Source: Nocardia flavorosea
GTDB taxonomy: Bacteria; Actinomycetota; Actinomycetes; Mycobacteriales; Mycobacteriaceae
DNA length: 64,000 nucleotides
Assembly (NCBI RefSeq): GCF_015477805.1
Contig: NZ_JADLQL010000004.1
Span: forward strand, 310,001 to 374,000
Direction: 5' to 3'
Of the stretch, positions 8,544 through 17,745 are shown one piece after another; within the stretch, counting starts at the first letter, position 1, and every line of letters begins with the position of its first letter. The notes beneath the pieces were generated by a model. It did not search any database and had not been told where the DNA came from. It was given only the letters and a program-made list of their open reading frames with translations. The position numbers were made by a program, and so were the translations under genes.

Positions 8544-10097
8544 ATGGTCACCAGCCCTTCCGATCCCACCGGTGCCGCGCTCGACGCCCGCCGGCGCAGC
8601 CGCGAACTCACCGCCCTCGGCGACGACCCCACCGTCGACCTACTGGTCATCGGCGGCGGAGTGACCGGCACCGGCGTAGCCCTCGACGCGGCCGCGCGCG
8701 GCCTGCGCACACTGCTGGTGGAGAAACACGATCTGGCACACGGCACCAGCCGCTGGAGTTCCAAACTCGTCCACGGCGGCCTGCGCTACCTGGCGAGCGG
8801 GCGGGTCGCAATCGCGCACGAGAGCGCGGTCGAACGCGGGATCCTGCTCCGCCGCAACGCTCCCCACCTGGTGCGACCGCTACCTCAACTGGTACCGCTA
8901 CTACCCGGGATCGGGATGTCCTCCCGCGCGCTGATCCGCGCCGGTTTCCTGGCCGGCGATCTACTGCGCGCCGGCGCACGTACACCGGGGACACTGCTTC
9001 CCCGGTCGCGCCGGGTGACCCGGGCCGAGGCACTACGCCTGGCCCCGACCGTACGCCGGGACGGCCTACGCGGCGGACTACAGGCGTGGGACGGGCAGTT
9101 GGTCGACGACGTCCGGCTCGTGGTGGCACTCGCGCGGACCGCTGCCGCGCACGGCGCGACCGTACTCACCCGCGTCGCCGCCGAAGCTGTAACCGGTGAC
9201 GCGGCCACCCTCCGCGATACCCGGACCGGGGAATCCCTCACCGTCCGTGCCAAGACGGTCGTCAACGCCACCGGAGTCTGGGCCGACGAGGTCGATCCGA
9301 GTATCGAACTGCGACCCAGCCGAGGCACCCATCTGGTGTTCGATGCCGCGGCCTTCGGCGGCCTCACCGCCGCACTCACCATCCCGGTTCCGGGTTCGGT
9401 GGGACGTTTCGTCTTCGCCCTGCCCGCACCGCACGGCCGCGTCTATCTCGGCCTTACCGACGAGGACGCGCCGGGTCCGGTCCCCGACGAACCCCGGCCC
9501 ACCGCCGCCGAAATCGATTTCCTCCTCGACACGGTGAACACGGTGGTGCGGATACCGCTCACCCACAGCGATATCCGCGGCTCCTATGCCGGGCTGCGCC
9601 CCCTGTTGCGCACCGCTGGCGACAGCACCGCCGATATCTCGCGCGAACACGCGGTTCTCACTTCCCCGTCGGGTGTGGTCACCGTGGTCGGCGGCAAACT
9701 CACCACCTACCGCAAGATGGCACAGGACGCCCTCGATACCGCGGTAGCGCAGTCCGGTCTCACCGCCGGGCCGTGCCGGACAACCGATCTACCGCTGGCC
9801 GGCGCGGTCACCGGCGCGGCCCGCGATCACCTGCGCGCCCCGCAACTGCTGATCGAACGCTACGGCGCCGAAGCGCCCGCCGTGGCGGCCCTGGCCGCGA
9901 CCGACCCGGAACTCGCCGCTCCGGTGGCGCCGGGAGCGGATGTGCTGGCAGCGGAGTTCGCCTGGTCCCTCACCCAGGAAGCCGCCTTGGACGCCGACGA
10001 TCTCCTGGACCGCCGCACCCGGATCGGCCTGGTAGCGGAGGACCGCGCCGCGGCCCGGACCACCGCCGAGGCGATGGTGGCCGCCTATTCCGAATGA
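8544..10097 (+). CDS. glpD: FAD-dependent glycerol-3-phosphate dehydrogenase
   Basis: Oxidises sn-glycerol-3-phosphate to dihydroxyacetone phosphate and passes electrons to the respiratory chain; peripheral membrane enzyme. 517 residues: FAD Rossmann motif LVIGGGVTGTGVALDAAARG (residues 35-54), the family block GTSRWSSKLVHGGLRYL, INATG-type VVNATGVWAD, and the C-terminal GGKLTTYRKMA. C-terminal helical DAO_C domain present. The start ATG has only a weak ribosome site. Its product DHAP is the precursor of acyl-DHAP, substrate of the AGPS-like enzyme encoded 750 bases away across the TetR gene, so the three genes form a coherent ether-lipid or glycerophosphate unit. Confidence 0.93.
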   Translation: MVTSPSDPTGAALDARRRSRELTALGDDPTVDLLVIGGGVTGTGVALDAAARGLRTLLVEKHDLAHGTSRWSSKLVHGGLRYLASGRVAIAHESAVERGILLRRNAPHLVRPLPQLVPLLPGIGMSSRALIRAGFLAGDLLRAGARTPGTLLPRSRRVTRAEALRLAPTVRRDGLRGGLQAWDGQLVDDVRLVVALARTAAAHGATVLTRVAAEAVTGDAATLRDTRTGESLTVRAKTVVNATGVWADEVDPSIELRPSRGTHLVFDAAAFGGLTAALTIPVPGSVGRFVFALPAPHGRVYLGLTDEDAPGPVPDEPRPTAAEIDFLLDTVNTVVRIPLTHSDIRGSYAGLRPLLRTAGDSTADISREHAVLTSPSGVVTVVGGKLTTYRKMAQDALDTAVAQSGLTAGPCRTTDLPLAGAVTGAARDHLRAPQLLIERYGAEAPAVAALAATDPELAAPVAPGADVLAAEFAWSLTQEAALDADDLLDRRTRIGLVAEDRAAARTTAEAMVAAYSE

Positions 10098-10618
10098 GGC
10101 GCGGCGTAGCCCCACTCCGGCACGGAAGCGGTCATACAGGCGCGCGGCCAGCGATCCAGCCCGTGCGCGATCTCCGCGGCCCGCGTCGCGCGCAGACCGG
10201 GCGTCTCGGCGGCCTCGTCGAGATAGCGGAAACCCAGCCGCTCGTAATAGGGGCCGTTCCACTCGACCTCGACGAACGTGGTCAGCGTGATCGCCGGCAA
10301 CCCGCGCTCCGCGGCCCAGCGGACCGCCCGGTCGATGAGCCGCCGCCCGATCCGCTGTCCCCGGTACTCCGGCAGCACCGACACCTGGTCGATATGAGCG
10401 TTCCCATCGACGACGCTCACGATCAGATACCCCACCGCCACCCCGCCGGATACCCATGCCCAGGCCCGGCCGTCCAGCACGAACTCCCCGAGAACCGCCG
10501 CGGACAGCGGTTCGTCCCCGGCCACCGCATCCATGCCCACCGCGGCGAACGGTTCCCCGGCCCGGACCTCGATTTCCTGCAGCCGGGGTATGTCCGTGGC
10601 GGTTGCCTCGCGGATCAT
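10085..10618 (-). CDS. GNAT family N-acetyltransferase
   Basis: 177 residues, acetyl-CoA-dependent N-acetyltransferase of unknown acceptor. Typical order: MIREATATDIPRLQEIE, central strand AVGYLIVSVVDG, motif A VSVLPEYRGQRIGRRLI with the CoA-binding Q/RxxGxG/A, and motif B YYERLGFRYL. The last 13 bases overlap the 3' end of glpD on the other strand. The start ATG is preceded by GAGGAG and overlaps, as ATGA, the stop of a small upstream frame (10615-10815), which suggests translational coupling to that frame. Confidence 0.87.
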   Translation of the reverse strand: MIREATATDIPRLQEIEVRAGEPFAAVGMDAVAGDEPLSAAVLGEFVLDGRAWAWVSGGVAVGYLIVSVVDGNAHIDQVSVLPEYRGQRIGRRLIDRAVRWAAERGLPAITLTTFVEVEWNGPYYERLGFRYLDEAAETPGLRATRAAEIAHGLDRWPRACMTASVPEWGYAAPHSE

Positions 10619-10815
10619 GCACACTCCTCGCCCAGTGTCGCGACCCGCGAACGGTACCTGCTGCGCTTGTTGTGCGATACCCACCGCCGCGGATTCGGCG
10701 CCCAGGACGGCCGGACCACCTCGCGGGACGCTCCCGTGTACACCACTGATACCGATGCGATGACGACCAGCGACAGCGCCTCCGGTGCACGCGGCCGGAA
10801 ACAGGGTTCCGGCAA
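10615..10815 (-). CDS. Possible small membrane protein upstream of the GNAT gene
   Basis: Low-confidence call. In this frame the third codon positions are almost all G or C from about 10815 down to the stop, and the stop overlaps the GNAT start as ATGA. The predicted peptide (about 66 residues if the TTG at 10813-10815 is used) has a hydrophobic segment ALSLVVIASVSVVYTGA and a basic tail (NKRSRYRSRVATLGEECA). No good ribosome site is seen. A second frame just upstream also looks partly coding (AAATVLVGVAGTLFPAA), so this may be the 3' part of a frameshifted gene of two membrane segments rather than an intact one. No function can be assigned. Confidence 0.3.
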   Translation of the reverse strand: MPEPCFRPRAPEALSLVVIASVSVVYTGASREVVRPSWAPNPRRWVSHNKRSRYRSRVATLGEECA

Positions 10816-11056
10816 CGCCCACGAGAACCGTCGCGGCGGCGGGCGCAGGACGAGTAGCCGCAGTAGGCGAGCAGGTACTGGGCAGTTCGAGTGCCGCGTC
10901 GAGTCCGAACATCGCCCCGAGCACCGCAAGCGCACAGTGCCGGTAACCGGATACCGCGCCGGGGCGGGACCGGGGACGAACCGAAACAGGTCGGTCTCCG
11001 GCCGGGTAACAGGTTCGCATCTATGCTGGTGCGGTGGTCTGAGGAAGGAGCCGGGA
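10816..11056. other. Divergent region between the GNAT side and the FHA gene
   Basis: Holds the promoter of the FHA gene and possibly the 5' half of a broken small gene on the minus strand (see the small frame at 10615-10815). No other gene or repeat is evident. Confidence 0.4.
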
Positions 11057-12166
11057 GTGCGTATCGATACGTCCACCATCGGTATCGCGCCGGGTGAGGG
11101 CCTGGTCGCGCGCTTCGGTGACGTCGTGATCTATCTGGTGGGTGCCAACGCATCCACCGAACGGATACTCGGTGCCGTCGAGGCGGTGGCGGATGTGGAG
11201 CATCCCGGTGCGGCGATCGCGCAGCGGCTGGCGGCGGTGGTCTTCGGGACCGGTTCGGAACCACCCCCGTTCGGTTTGGTCGCCCCCACCGCCGACGGCA
11301 CCCTGGTACTGCTGCGTGGCCCGGTATCGGCATTGATCTCCGGCGCGGAAGGGTCCCGGCGGCTGGTCGGGGCGCGGGCTTTCACCTGGGTGGACGAGAT
11401 CGTGCGCGATCCGGTCCGCACCCTCTCGGTGGGGCCGGGCGCCGACGCCCAGGTGACCCCGTACCCCCGGACCGATCTGCGCGCCGGGGTGGTACCCGGC
11501 GGCGGTTTCGTGATCCACGCGGCGGTCCGCCGGAGCAAGAAACCCGGCCACCGCGCAGCAGCGGCGGCACCGAAACGGGTCGCCGGGGAACCGCCCGCCA
11601 CGGCACCCGCCGGCCTGGCCGCCGCCGACCCGGTATCGGCCGCCGATTCCGGGCCGCGTACGGGCCTCGCGACCGCCCACCCGGCGAAGCCGCTACCCGG
11701 CACCCGAGCCTGGTCCGCGGCACCGGCGCGGCCGGTGCAGGATCCCATCCGGCTCCGTAAGGAACCGGCGAAACCGCGAGCGCACGCCACTCACAACGGC
11801 TCGGACAACCAGGACGGCACTGCGGCCGTACTGGTCGCCGAGGACGGTACGAACTACCCGCTGGACCGGGCATACGTCATCGGCCGCGGTCCCTCGGTCG
11901 ACGAATCGATACGCCGCAAGACCGCCGCCCCGCTGGTACTGCAGCGCGACCGGCATATCTCGCGCGTCCACGCCTACCTCACGGTGGACGCCGGCAAGGT
12001 CTACCTGCGCGACGCCGGCACCGCGGCGGGCACCTTCGTCTCGACCCCCGATGAACCGCGCTGGACCCGCATCGGTCAAGCACCGACCGAACTACCGCCC
12101 GGCGGCCGGATCCGCATCAGCGAACAGGTCCTCACCTACCGGTCGGAGACCGCGCCCGCCGATTGA
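11057..12166 (+). CDS. FHA-domain protein
   Basis: 369 residues. The N-terminal 150 residues form an uncharacterised alpha/beta domain; residues 165-250 are an Ala/Pro-rich linker; the C-terminal 100 residues are a forkhead-associated phosphothreonine-binding domain (YVIGRGPSVDES, then RDRHISRVHAYLTVDAGKVYL). The usual Asn of the NGT element is replaced (TAAGTFV), so binding specificity may differ. Start GTG 11057-11059 has GGAG seven bases upstream. FHA proteins read Ser/Thr kinase signals; the window's PknG is 24 kb away, so no partner is implied. Probably not GarA, which is a short FHA protein with an N-terminal ETTS/ETTSV tail. Confidence 0.8.
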   Translation: MRIDTSTIGIAPGEGLVARFGDVVIYLVGANASTERILGAVEAVADVEHPGAAIAQRLAAVVFGTGSEPPPFGLVAPTADGTLVLLRGPVSALISGAEGSRRLVGARAFTWVDEIVRDPVRTLSVGPGADAQVTPYPRTDLRAGVVPGGGFVIHAAVRRSKKPGHRAAAAAPKRVAGEPPATAPAGLAAADPVSAADSGPRTGLATAHPAKPLPGTRAWSAAPARPVQDPIRLRKEPAKPRAHATHNGSDNQDGTAAVLVAEDGTNYPLDRAYVIGRGPSVDESIRRKTAAPLVLQRDRHISRVHAYLTVDAGKVYLRDAGTAAGTFVSTPDEPRWTRIGQAPTELPPGGRIRISEQVLTYRSETAPAD

Positions 12167-12213
12167 GCGGTATGCCCGGGCCCGTGTCCCGCCCGCACGG
12201 GCACAATGGCGGT

Positions 12214-14550
12214 ATGCACCGCAACGGCCCCACCGACGATATCGACGAATCCGCACTCACCGTCACCCCGCCGAAGGCGCAGGCGGCCGGGGTCCGGGCG
12301 GTAGGGGTCGGATTGGGGCGGGCGGTCGCCGATATGGGCGTTGTCCGCACCGCGCGCACGCTGGCCCGGGTCAACCAGGTGAACGGATTCGACTGTCCCG
12401 GGTGCGCGTGGCCGGAGCCCAGCGGGCACCGCCGCCCGGCCGAGTTCTGCGAGAACGGGGCGAAAGCGGTCGCCGAGGAGGCGACGCGCAACACCGTCGG
12501 CCCGGAGTTCTTCGCCGAACATTCGGTCGCCGACCTCGCCGGGAAATCCGGGTACTGGCTGGGCCGCCAGGGCCGGCTGACCCACCCCATGGTGCTGCGG
12601 CCCGGCGATACCCACTACCGCCCGATCGCGTGGAACGACGCTTACCGGGTCATCGCCGAACAGTTGCGGGTACTGGGCTCCCCGGACGAGGCCGTGTTCT
12701 ACACCTCGGGCCGGACCGCGAACGAAACCGCGTTCCTCTACCAGCTGATGGTCCGCAGTTTCGGTACCAACAACCTGCCCGACTGCAGCAATATGTGCCA
12801 CGAATCGTCGGGTACCGCACTCACCGGTTCCATCGGGATCGGCAAAGGTTCGGTGACCGTCGACGATTTCGCCGCCGCCGATCTCATCCTGATAGCAGGC
12901 CAGAACCCGGGCACCAACCATCCGCGCATGCTGAGTGCGCTGGCCGACGCGAAGAAAGCCGGCGCCGAGATCGTCGCTGTCAACCCCCTGCCCGAGACCG
13001 GGCTGATCGGTTTCCGCGATCCGCAGACCATCCGCGGACTCACCACCGGTGTCGATATCGCCGACGATTTCCTGCAGATCCGTCTCGGTGGCGATATGGC
13101 GCTGTTCCAGGGTCTGGCGAAACTACTGTTCGAGGCGGAGGACGAGGCCCCGGGCACCGTCCTGGACCGTGACTTCATCGAATCGCATACCGCGGGATTC
13201 GCCGACTACGAGCGTCATATCCGCGCGGTCGACCTGAACACGGTGTACGAGGCGAGCGGTCTGACCCCCGACGAACTCGCCCGCACCGCCGACCGGCTGG
13301 CCCGCTCCCGCAACACCATCGTCTGCTGGGCGATGGGTCTCACCCAGCACAAGAACGCGGTCGCCACCATCGAGGAAGCCACCAATCTGCTGCTGGCGCG
13401 GGGCATGATCGGCAAACCGGGCGCGGGTGTCTGCCCGGTGCGCGGCCACTCCAATGTCCAGGGCGACCGCACCATGGGTATCTGGGAGCGGATGCCCGAA
13501 CCGTTCCTCGCCGCCCTGGACGACGAGTTCGCGATCACCAGCCCCCGCACCCACGGCTACGACACCGTCGACGCCATCCGCGCGATGCGCGACGGGAAGG
13601 CCCGGGTGTTCTTCGGGATGGGCGGTAATTTCGTCGCTGCCACCCCGGACACCACCGTCACCGAGGCCGCGCTTCGCAATTGCGCGCTCACGGTGCAGGT
13701 TTCGACCAAACTCAATCGCAGCCACGTCGTACACGGCGCCACCGCACTGATCCTGCCGACGCTGGGCCGCACCGATCTGGATATCCAGAACGGCCGGCGC
13801 CAGCAGGTGTCGGTGGAGGATTCGATGTCGATGGTGCATCTGTCCACCGGCCGGCTCACCCCGGTGAGCGACGAACTGCGCAGCGAGGTCGCGATCGTCT
13901 GCGAACTGGCCCGCGAACTGCTGGGGCCCGGGCATCCCGTGCCGTGGGAACGTTTCCGCGGCGACTACGACCTGATCCGCGATGCCATCGCCCGCGTCGT
14001 CCCCGGGTGCACCGATTACAACAACCGGGTCCGGCAGCGCAACGGTTTCGTGCTGCCCCATCCGCCGCGCGATACCCGCGAATTCCGCACCGCCACCGGA
14101 AAAGCCAACTTCGCGGTGAACGAACTGTCCTGGGTGCCGGTGCCGCCGGGCCGCCTGGTCCTGCAGACGCTGCGCAGCCACGACCAGTACAACACCACGA
14201 TCTACGGCTTGGACGATCGTTATCGCGGTGTCCACCACGGCCGCCGGGTGGTGCTGGTGAACGCGGGCGATATCGCCGAACTGGGTTTTCTGGACGGCGA
14301 TCTGGTCGATCTGGTCGCGGAGTGGACCGACGGTGTCGAACGTCGCGTCACGGGGTTCCGGCTGGTCGAGTACTCCACACCACGTGGAAACGCCGCGGCG
14401 TACTACCCCGAGACGAATCCCCTGGTGCCGCTCGACCATGTGGCGGCGCGCTCGAACACACCGGTATCGAAGGCCGTCGTGATCCGGCTCGAACCCCATA
14501 TCCATCGGCCCGGCCCGCAGGACCCCGGGCATCGGTCCGGCCCGGAATGA
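12214..14550 (+). CDS. FdhF/YdeP-type molybdopterin oxidoreductase
   Basis: 778 residues of the DMSO reductase/formate dehydrogenase alpha superfamily that binds bis-MGD. The YdeP-like N-terminus GFDCPGCAWPEP has only CxxC (Cys61, Cys64) rather than a full four-Cys 4Fe-4S motif. Further marks are NLPDCSNMCHESSG, GQNPGTNHPRM, VRGHSNVQGDRTMG and the C-terminal molydopterin-binding domain (LQTLRSHDQYNTTIYG). The real substrate is unknown; formate is not proven, since YdeP proteins lack an assigned activity. An in-frame TTG at 12163 and ATG at 12172 are upstream; the ATG at 12214 leaves the length usual before VTPPKA. Coupled to fdhD by an ATGA overlap. Confidence 0.88.
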   Translation: MHRNGPTDDIDESALTVTPPKAQAAGVRAVGVGLGRAVADMGVVRTARTLARVNQVNGFDCPGCAWPEPSGHRRPAEFCENGAKAVAEEATRNTVGPEFFAEHSVADLAGKSGYWLGRQGRLTHPMVLRPGDTHYRPIAWNDAYRVIAEQLRVLGSPDEAVFYTSGRTANETAFLYQLMVRSFGTNNLPDCSNMCHESSGTALTGSIGIGKGSVTVDDFAAADLILIAGQNPGTNHPRMLSALADAKKAGAEIVAVNPLPETGLIGFRDPQTIRGLTTGVDIADDFLQIRLGGDMALFQGLAKLLFEAEDEAPGTVLDRDFIESHTAGFADYERHIRAVDLNTVYEASGLTPDELARTADRLARSRNTIVCWAMGLTQHKNAVATIEEATNLLLARGMIGKPGAGVCPVRGHSNVQGDRTMGIWERMPEPFLAALDDEFAITSPRTHGYDTVDAIRAMRDGKARVFFGMGGNFVAATPDTTVTEAALRNCALTVQVSTKLNRSHVVHGATALILPTLGRTDLDIQNGRRQQVSVEDSMSMVHLSTGRLTPVSDELRSEVAIVCELARELLGPGHPVPWERFRGDYDLIRDAIARVVPGCTDYNNRVRQRNGFVLPHPPRDTREFRTATGKANFAVNELSWVPVPPGRLVLQTLRSHDQYNTTIYGLDDRYRGVHHGRRVVLVNAGDIAELGFLDGDLVDLVAEWTDGVERRVTGFRLVEYSTPRGNAAAYYPETNPLVPLDHVAARSNTPVSKAVVIRLEPHIHRPGPQDPGHRSGPE

Positions 14551-15374
14551 GCCGGGTCACCGCGCGACGCCGGATGCGACGGATCACCCCGGCCGGCGAG
14601 ATCACCCGTCCCGATACCCTGGCCGTAGAAGAGCCCCTGGAAATCCGGGTGCGCGGGGAATCGCTCGCCGTCACCATGCGCACCCCCGGCAACGATATCG
14701 ACTTGGTGCACGGTTTCCTGTTCGCCGAATCGCTGATCGCCGAAGCGGCCGATATCCGCACCGCCCGCTACTGCGCCGGCACCGACGACGAGGGCCGCAA
14801 CACCTACAACGTTCTCGATATCGACCCCACCGGCCCCATGGTCGTGCCGAACCGCCCGTTCCTGACCACCGGCGCCTGCGGCCTGTGCGGGAAAACCGCC
14901 CTCGACGAGATCCGGCAGCGCAGCCGCCACCCGCTCCCACCCGCGCAACCGTTGATCGAGGCCGCGGTCCTGGCCGGCCTCCCGGACGTCCTGCGCAGGC
15001 AGCAGACGGTTTTCGACGCCACGGGCGGTCTGCACGCCGCGGGCCTGTTCACCGCCGAGGGTGATCCCGTGGTCGTGCGGGAGGATATCGGCCGGCACAA
15101 TGCCGTCGACAAGGTCATCGGCTGGGCGCTGCGGGAAAACCGGATTCCGGCATCGGATCTCGTGCTGGTCGTCAGCGGTCGCGCTTCTTTCGAGCTCGCG
15201 CAGAAAGCGGTCCTCGCCGGTATCCCGATCCTCGCGGCGGTTTCGGCCCCGAGTTCGCTGGCCGTGGATCTCGCCGCCGATTCCGGGCTCACCCTGGCCG
15301 GTTTCGTCCGCGGCGACACGATGAACATCTACACCGGCGCGGAACGGGTCGCGGGTTCGATCGTCCGTATCTGA
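14547..15374 (+). CDS. fdhD: Formate dehydrogenase sulfurtransferase FdhD
   Basis: Transfers sulfur from a cysteine desulfurase to the molybdenum cofactor of an FDH-type enzyme, a step required for its activity. 275 residues: N-terminal EEPLEIRV, the essential CxxC loop GACGLCGK (Cys111 and Cys114), the cofactor-binding motif VVREDIGRHNAVDKVIGW, and a C-terminal GRASFELAQKA...P domain ending in FVRGDTMNIYTG. ATGA overlap with the molybdoenzyme gene upstream shows they are translated together, so that enzyme is the evident client. Confidence 0.95.
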   Translation: MSRVTARRRMRRITPAGEITRPDTLAVEEPLEIRVRGESLAVTMRTPGNDIDLVHGFLFAESLIAEAADIRTARYCAGTDDEGRNTYNVLDIDPTGPMVVPNRPFLTTGACGLCGKTALDEIRQRSRHPLPPAQPLIEAAVLAGLPDVLRRQQTVFDATGGLHAAGLFTAEGDPVVVREDIGRHNAVDKVIGWALRENRIPASDLVLVVSGRASFELAQKAVLAGIPILAAVSAPSSLAVDLAADSGLTLAGFVRGDTMNIYTGAERVAGSIVRI

Positions 15375-15731
15375 TGTGGGCACAGCCCGGTGGATAGGTA
15401 GGCGCGGCTCCCGGACCGAAGCGGTACATCCGGCCGGTCAGTGGCCGGTACGGCACTGCACCCCGGCCGTTCGCCCGGAATGTCATCACCGCCTACGCGG
15501 CCGGGTGCCCACTTCACCGGCAGCAGGTACCCGTCCGATACCCCCGCCGAGGAGGATGATGCCGCGCGTGCGTAGCCCTTCCCGCACGAGCCACCACGGT
15601 CGCTCGCCATCGGTAGCTCGCCGTGGAACTCCGCGCCGGCTCTCGCCGGCGTAGCGAAGGACCGCGCGAAGCCGGGCACTGGGTGATCCGGCCACCGAAT
15701 GCGGTGCAGCCGGTTCGGTGCGCACTGCGTA
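15375..15731. other. Intergenic region, no confident gene
   Basis: About 357 bases between convergent fdhD and the flavin monooxygenase. On the minus strand a 79-codon frame (15486-15725) opens with GTG six bases after the monooxygenase stop and has GC-rich third positions around WWLVREGLRTRGIILLGGG, but a second frame in the same place looks equally open and there is no ribosome site. It may be a decayed gene. No clear terminator was found. Confidence 0.4.
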
Positions 15732-16904
15732 TCAGCGCATTTCGAGGGCTGGGTAATCGACGAGGTCGATATCGTCGGTAGCGTCGGAGGCGTACTTGTC
15801 CATCAGATCGAACAGGCGCGATCCCAGGAACCAATCGCGCAGGCGCAACCCGTAACCCGTCTTGGGCGCCAGGAAACGGCCGGCGTTGCTGTTACCCCCG
15901 ATCTTCACATAGGCGCGCAGGATCTCCTCGTAGCGGGCGAAGGCGGTGCCGTACTCACCTCCGGCGCGGGCGAGTTCACCGGCCAGCACATAGGCTCCGA
16001 CCACCGCCGAGCCGGTGCCGAATCCGCCGAGCGTATTGCCGTAGGCGCTGTCCCCGACCAGGGCCACCCGCCCCGAGACATAGCGGGACATCCGCACGCG
16101 GGCGATCGCGTCCAGGTAGAAGTCATCGTGATCGGGCAGTTCTGCGAGCATTTCCGGCACCTGCCAGCCCATCCCGGCAAACCGTTCGGTGAGTATCCGG
16201 CGCTGATCGGCTTCGTCGGCGAACTCGAGTTGGCCGGCGGCGAACATATACATCTGCCGCGCCTTCGGGCCGCCGCGCACCGCGAGCAGGCCGGGAGCGC
16301 TGTGCGCATAGGCCACGCGCCGGCGCGGCCCGCCGCCTCCGCCGGTGGCGGGCGCGTCTCCGGCGATGGCGTAGTAGTAGCCGCGATGCTGGACGAACTT
16401 CGCTTCCGGACCGAAAACCAGGCGGCGCACCTGGGAGTGGATGCCGTCCGCACCGAATACGAGGTCGAAGCGACGTGCGGCACCGTGTTCGAACTCGACC
16501 TCGACACCGCGCTCGGTTTCGCGTAACGCACTGATCGAATCACCGAACACATAGCTGCAACGCTCGACCGTGCGCCGGTAGAGGATCGCGGCCAGATCGC
16601 CCCGCAGGATCTCCACCTCACCGCCGGTGAAATCACCCGACATCCGCGCTCGTTCCCGCCCGTCCGCGTCGACGAAAATCGTATCGGTGGCGCCGGTACT
16701 GTGCCGCCGGATCTCGTCGTAGATTCCCATCCCTTCGAGCACCGTGCGTTGTACGGAACCTTTGAAGTCGACGGCCTGTCCGCCCGGGCGCAGCGCCGGG
16801 GCGCGTTCGATCACCGTGACATCGAATCCATAGCGGTCCAACCAGTAGGCGAGCGCGGGGCCGGCGATGCTCGCGCCGGAGACGAGAACGGTGCGGTTCT
16901 GCAT
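15732..16904 (-). CDS. FAD-dependent aromatic monooxygenase (PHBH/TetX type)
   Basis: 390 residues, single-component flavin hydroxylase using NAD(P)H and O2. FAD-binding motif VLVSGASIAGPALAYWLDRYG at the N-terminus (normal GxGxxG slightly altered to GASIAG), the DG element VFGADGIHSQVRR, and the second FAD motif GRVALVGDSAYGNTLGGFGTG. Such enzymes hydroxylate phenolics or inactivate drugs (for example rifampicin or tetracycline types); the substrate here is not known. I prefer the ATG at 16902-16904, with GGAG six bases upstream, over the ATG four codons earlier. Divergent from a TetR gene, which probably controls it. Confidence 0.88.
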   Translation of the reverse strand: MQNRTVLVSGASIAGPALAYWLDRYGFDVTVIERAPALRPGGQAVDFKGSVQRTVLEGMGIYDEIRRHSTGATDTIFVDADGRERARMSGDFTGGEVEILRGDLAAILYRRTVERCSYVFGDSISALRETERGVEVEFEHGAARRFDLVFGADGIHSQVRRLVFGPEAKFVQHRGYYYAIAGDAPATGGGGGPRRRVAYAHSAPGLLAVRGGPKARQMYMFAAGQLEFADEADQRRILTERFAGMGWQVPEMLAELPDHDDFYLDAIARVRMSRYVSGRVALVGDSAYGNTLGGFGTGSAVVGAYVLAGELARAGGEYGTAFARYEEILRAYVKIGGNSNAGRFLAPKTGYGLRLRDWFLGSRLFDLMDKYASDATDDIDLVDYPALEMR

Positions 16905-16925
16905 GAAGATCTCCATCCTGAATAT

Positions 16926-16956
16926 GCGTCCGCCAGCTACTGTTTCCGTCGGACGC
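16926..16956. promoter_or_regulatory. Inverted repeat in the monooxygenase/TetR divergent promoter
   Basis: GCGTCCG (16926-16932) and CGGACGC (16950-16956) are 7-bp complementary arms separated by 17 bases, inside the roughly 110-base divergent region. This is a candidate TetR operator, weaker than a compact palindrome because of the wide spacer. Confidence 0.4.
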
Positions 16957-17012
16957 TATTCAGCGTATGGTAGACACAGTTTCACGTCAAACGAGTTTTC
17001 GAGAGGTATCCG

Positions 17013-17741
17013 ATGGCGATCCCGACCGTGCTGGAACTGCTCTGGGGAACCGACCGGCGCCCCACCCGTGGACCGAAACCAACGCTGTCCCGGGCGGCGA
17101 TCGTGGCCGCGGCGGTCGAACTGGCCGACGCCGAAGGTCTGGCCGCGGTGTCCATGCAGAAGCTCGCCGACAGGCTGGGCTACACCAAGATGTCGCTGTA
17201 CCGCCACATACCGGGAAAGACCGAGCTCACCGCGCTGATGACGGAGGCAGCGCTGGCCGGCCTACCGGAGCTGGATGCTTCGGGCCCGCAACCGTGGCGG
17301 AGCGGGCTGCAGTCCTGGGCATACGCAAGTTTCGAGAGATACCGGCGACATCCATGGGTGATGGAACTGCTCGCCGGCACCCGGCCCGTGGGCCCCAACG
17401 AACTCCACTGGACCGAAGCCGCCCTGGACGCGATGGCAGATATCGCACTGACCGGCCCAGAGCGGCTGGACACCCTCGTGGTGCTGAACGGGCACGTGCG
17501 CAGCCTCGCACAACAGTTGGTGGGCCCCGGAGTCACCGAGGAAGAATTCACCGGGGCAATGGCCGCGGCCCTGGAAATGGCGGGCGACCGATTCCCGCGG
17601 GTGATCGAGGCAATATCGGACCACCCGGCATCGGGGCGGCCGACCGGATCGACACATCAGCGCGATGCCGCCCTCGAATTCGGAATCGAGCGCATCCTGG
17701 ACGGCGTGGAAGCCCTACTGACTCGGCGAACCCGCCGGTGA
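17013..17741 (+). CDS. TetR family regulator (TetR_C class)
   Basis: 242 residues. After a short lead (LLWGTDRRPTRGPKP) comes the helix-turn-helix: SRAAIVAAAVELADAEG, then LADRLGYTKMSLYRHIPGK, typical of the TetR subgroup with a tetracycline-repressor-like C-terminal domain. The start ATG is preceded by GAGAGG. Divergent from the flavin monooxygenase 110 bases away, the arrangement seen in drug- or phenol-responsive repressor/monooxygenase pairs, so it likely represses that gene and itself until an aromatic ligand binds (inference). Confidence 0.88.
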   Translation: MAIPTVLELLWGTDRRPTRGPKPTLSRAAIVAAAVELADAEGLAAVSMQKLADRLGYTKMSLYRHIPGKTELTALMTEAALAGLPELDASGPQPWRSGLQSWAYASFERYRRHPWVMELLAGTRPVGPNELHWTEAALDAMADIALTGPERLDTLVVLNGHVRSLAQQLVGPGVTEEEFTGAMAAALEMAGDRFPRVIEAISDHPASGRPTGSTHQRDAALEFGIERILDGVEALLTRRTRR

Positions 17742-17745
17742 CGGC

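Noticed and set aside
9773..12166. Extended plus-strand frame reading from glpD into the FHA gene
   Set aside because: The upstream part is out of frame with glpD and has no ribosome site; the FHA gene begins at the well supported GTG 11057.
15329..15679. 116-codon minus-strand frame between the monooxygenase and fdhD
   Set aside because: Overlaps the fdhD 3' end, competes with another frame of equal quality, and has no ribosome site.
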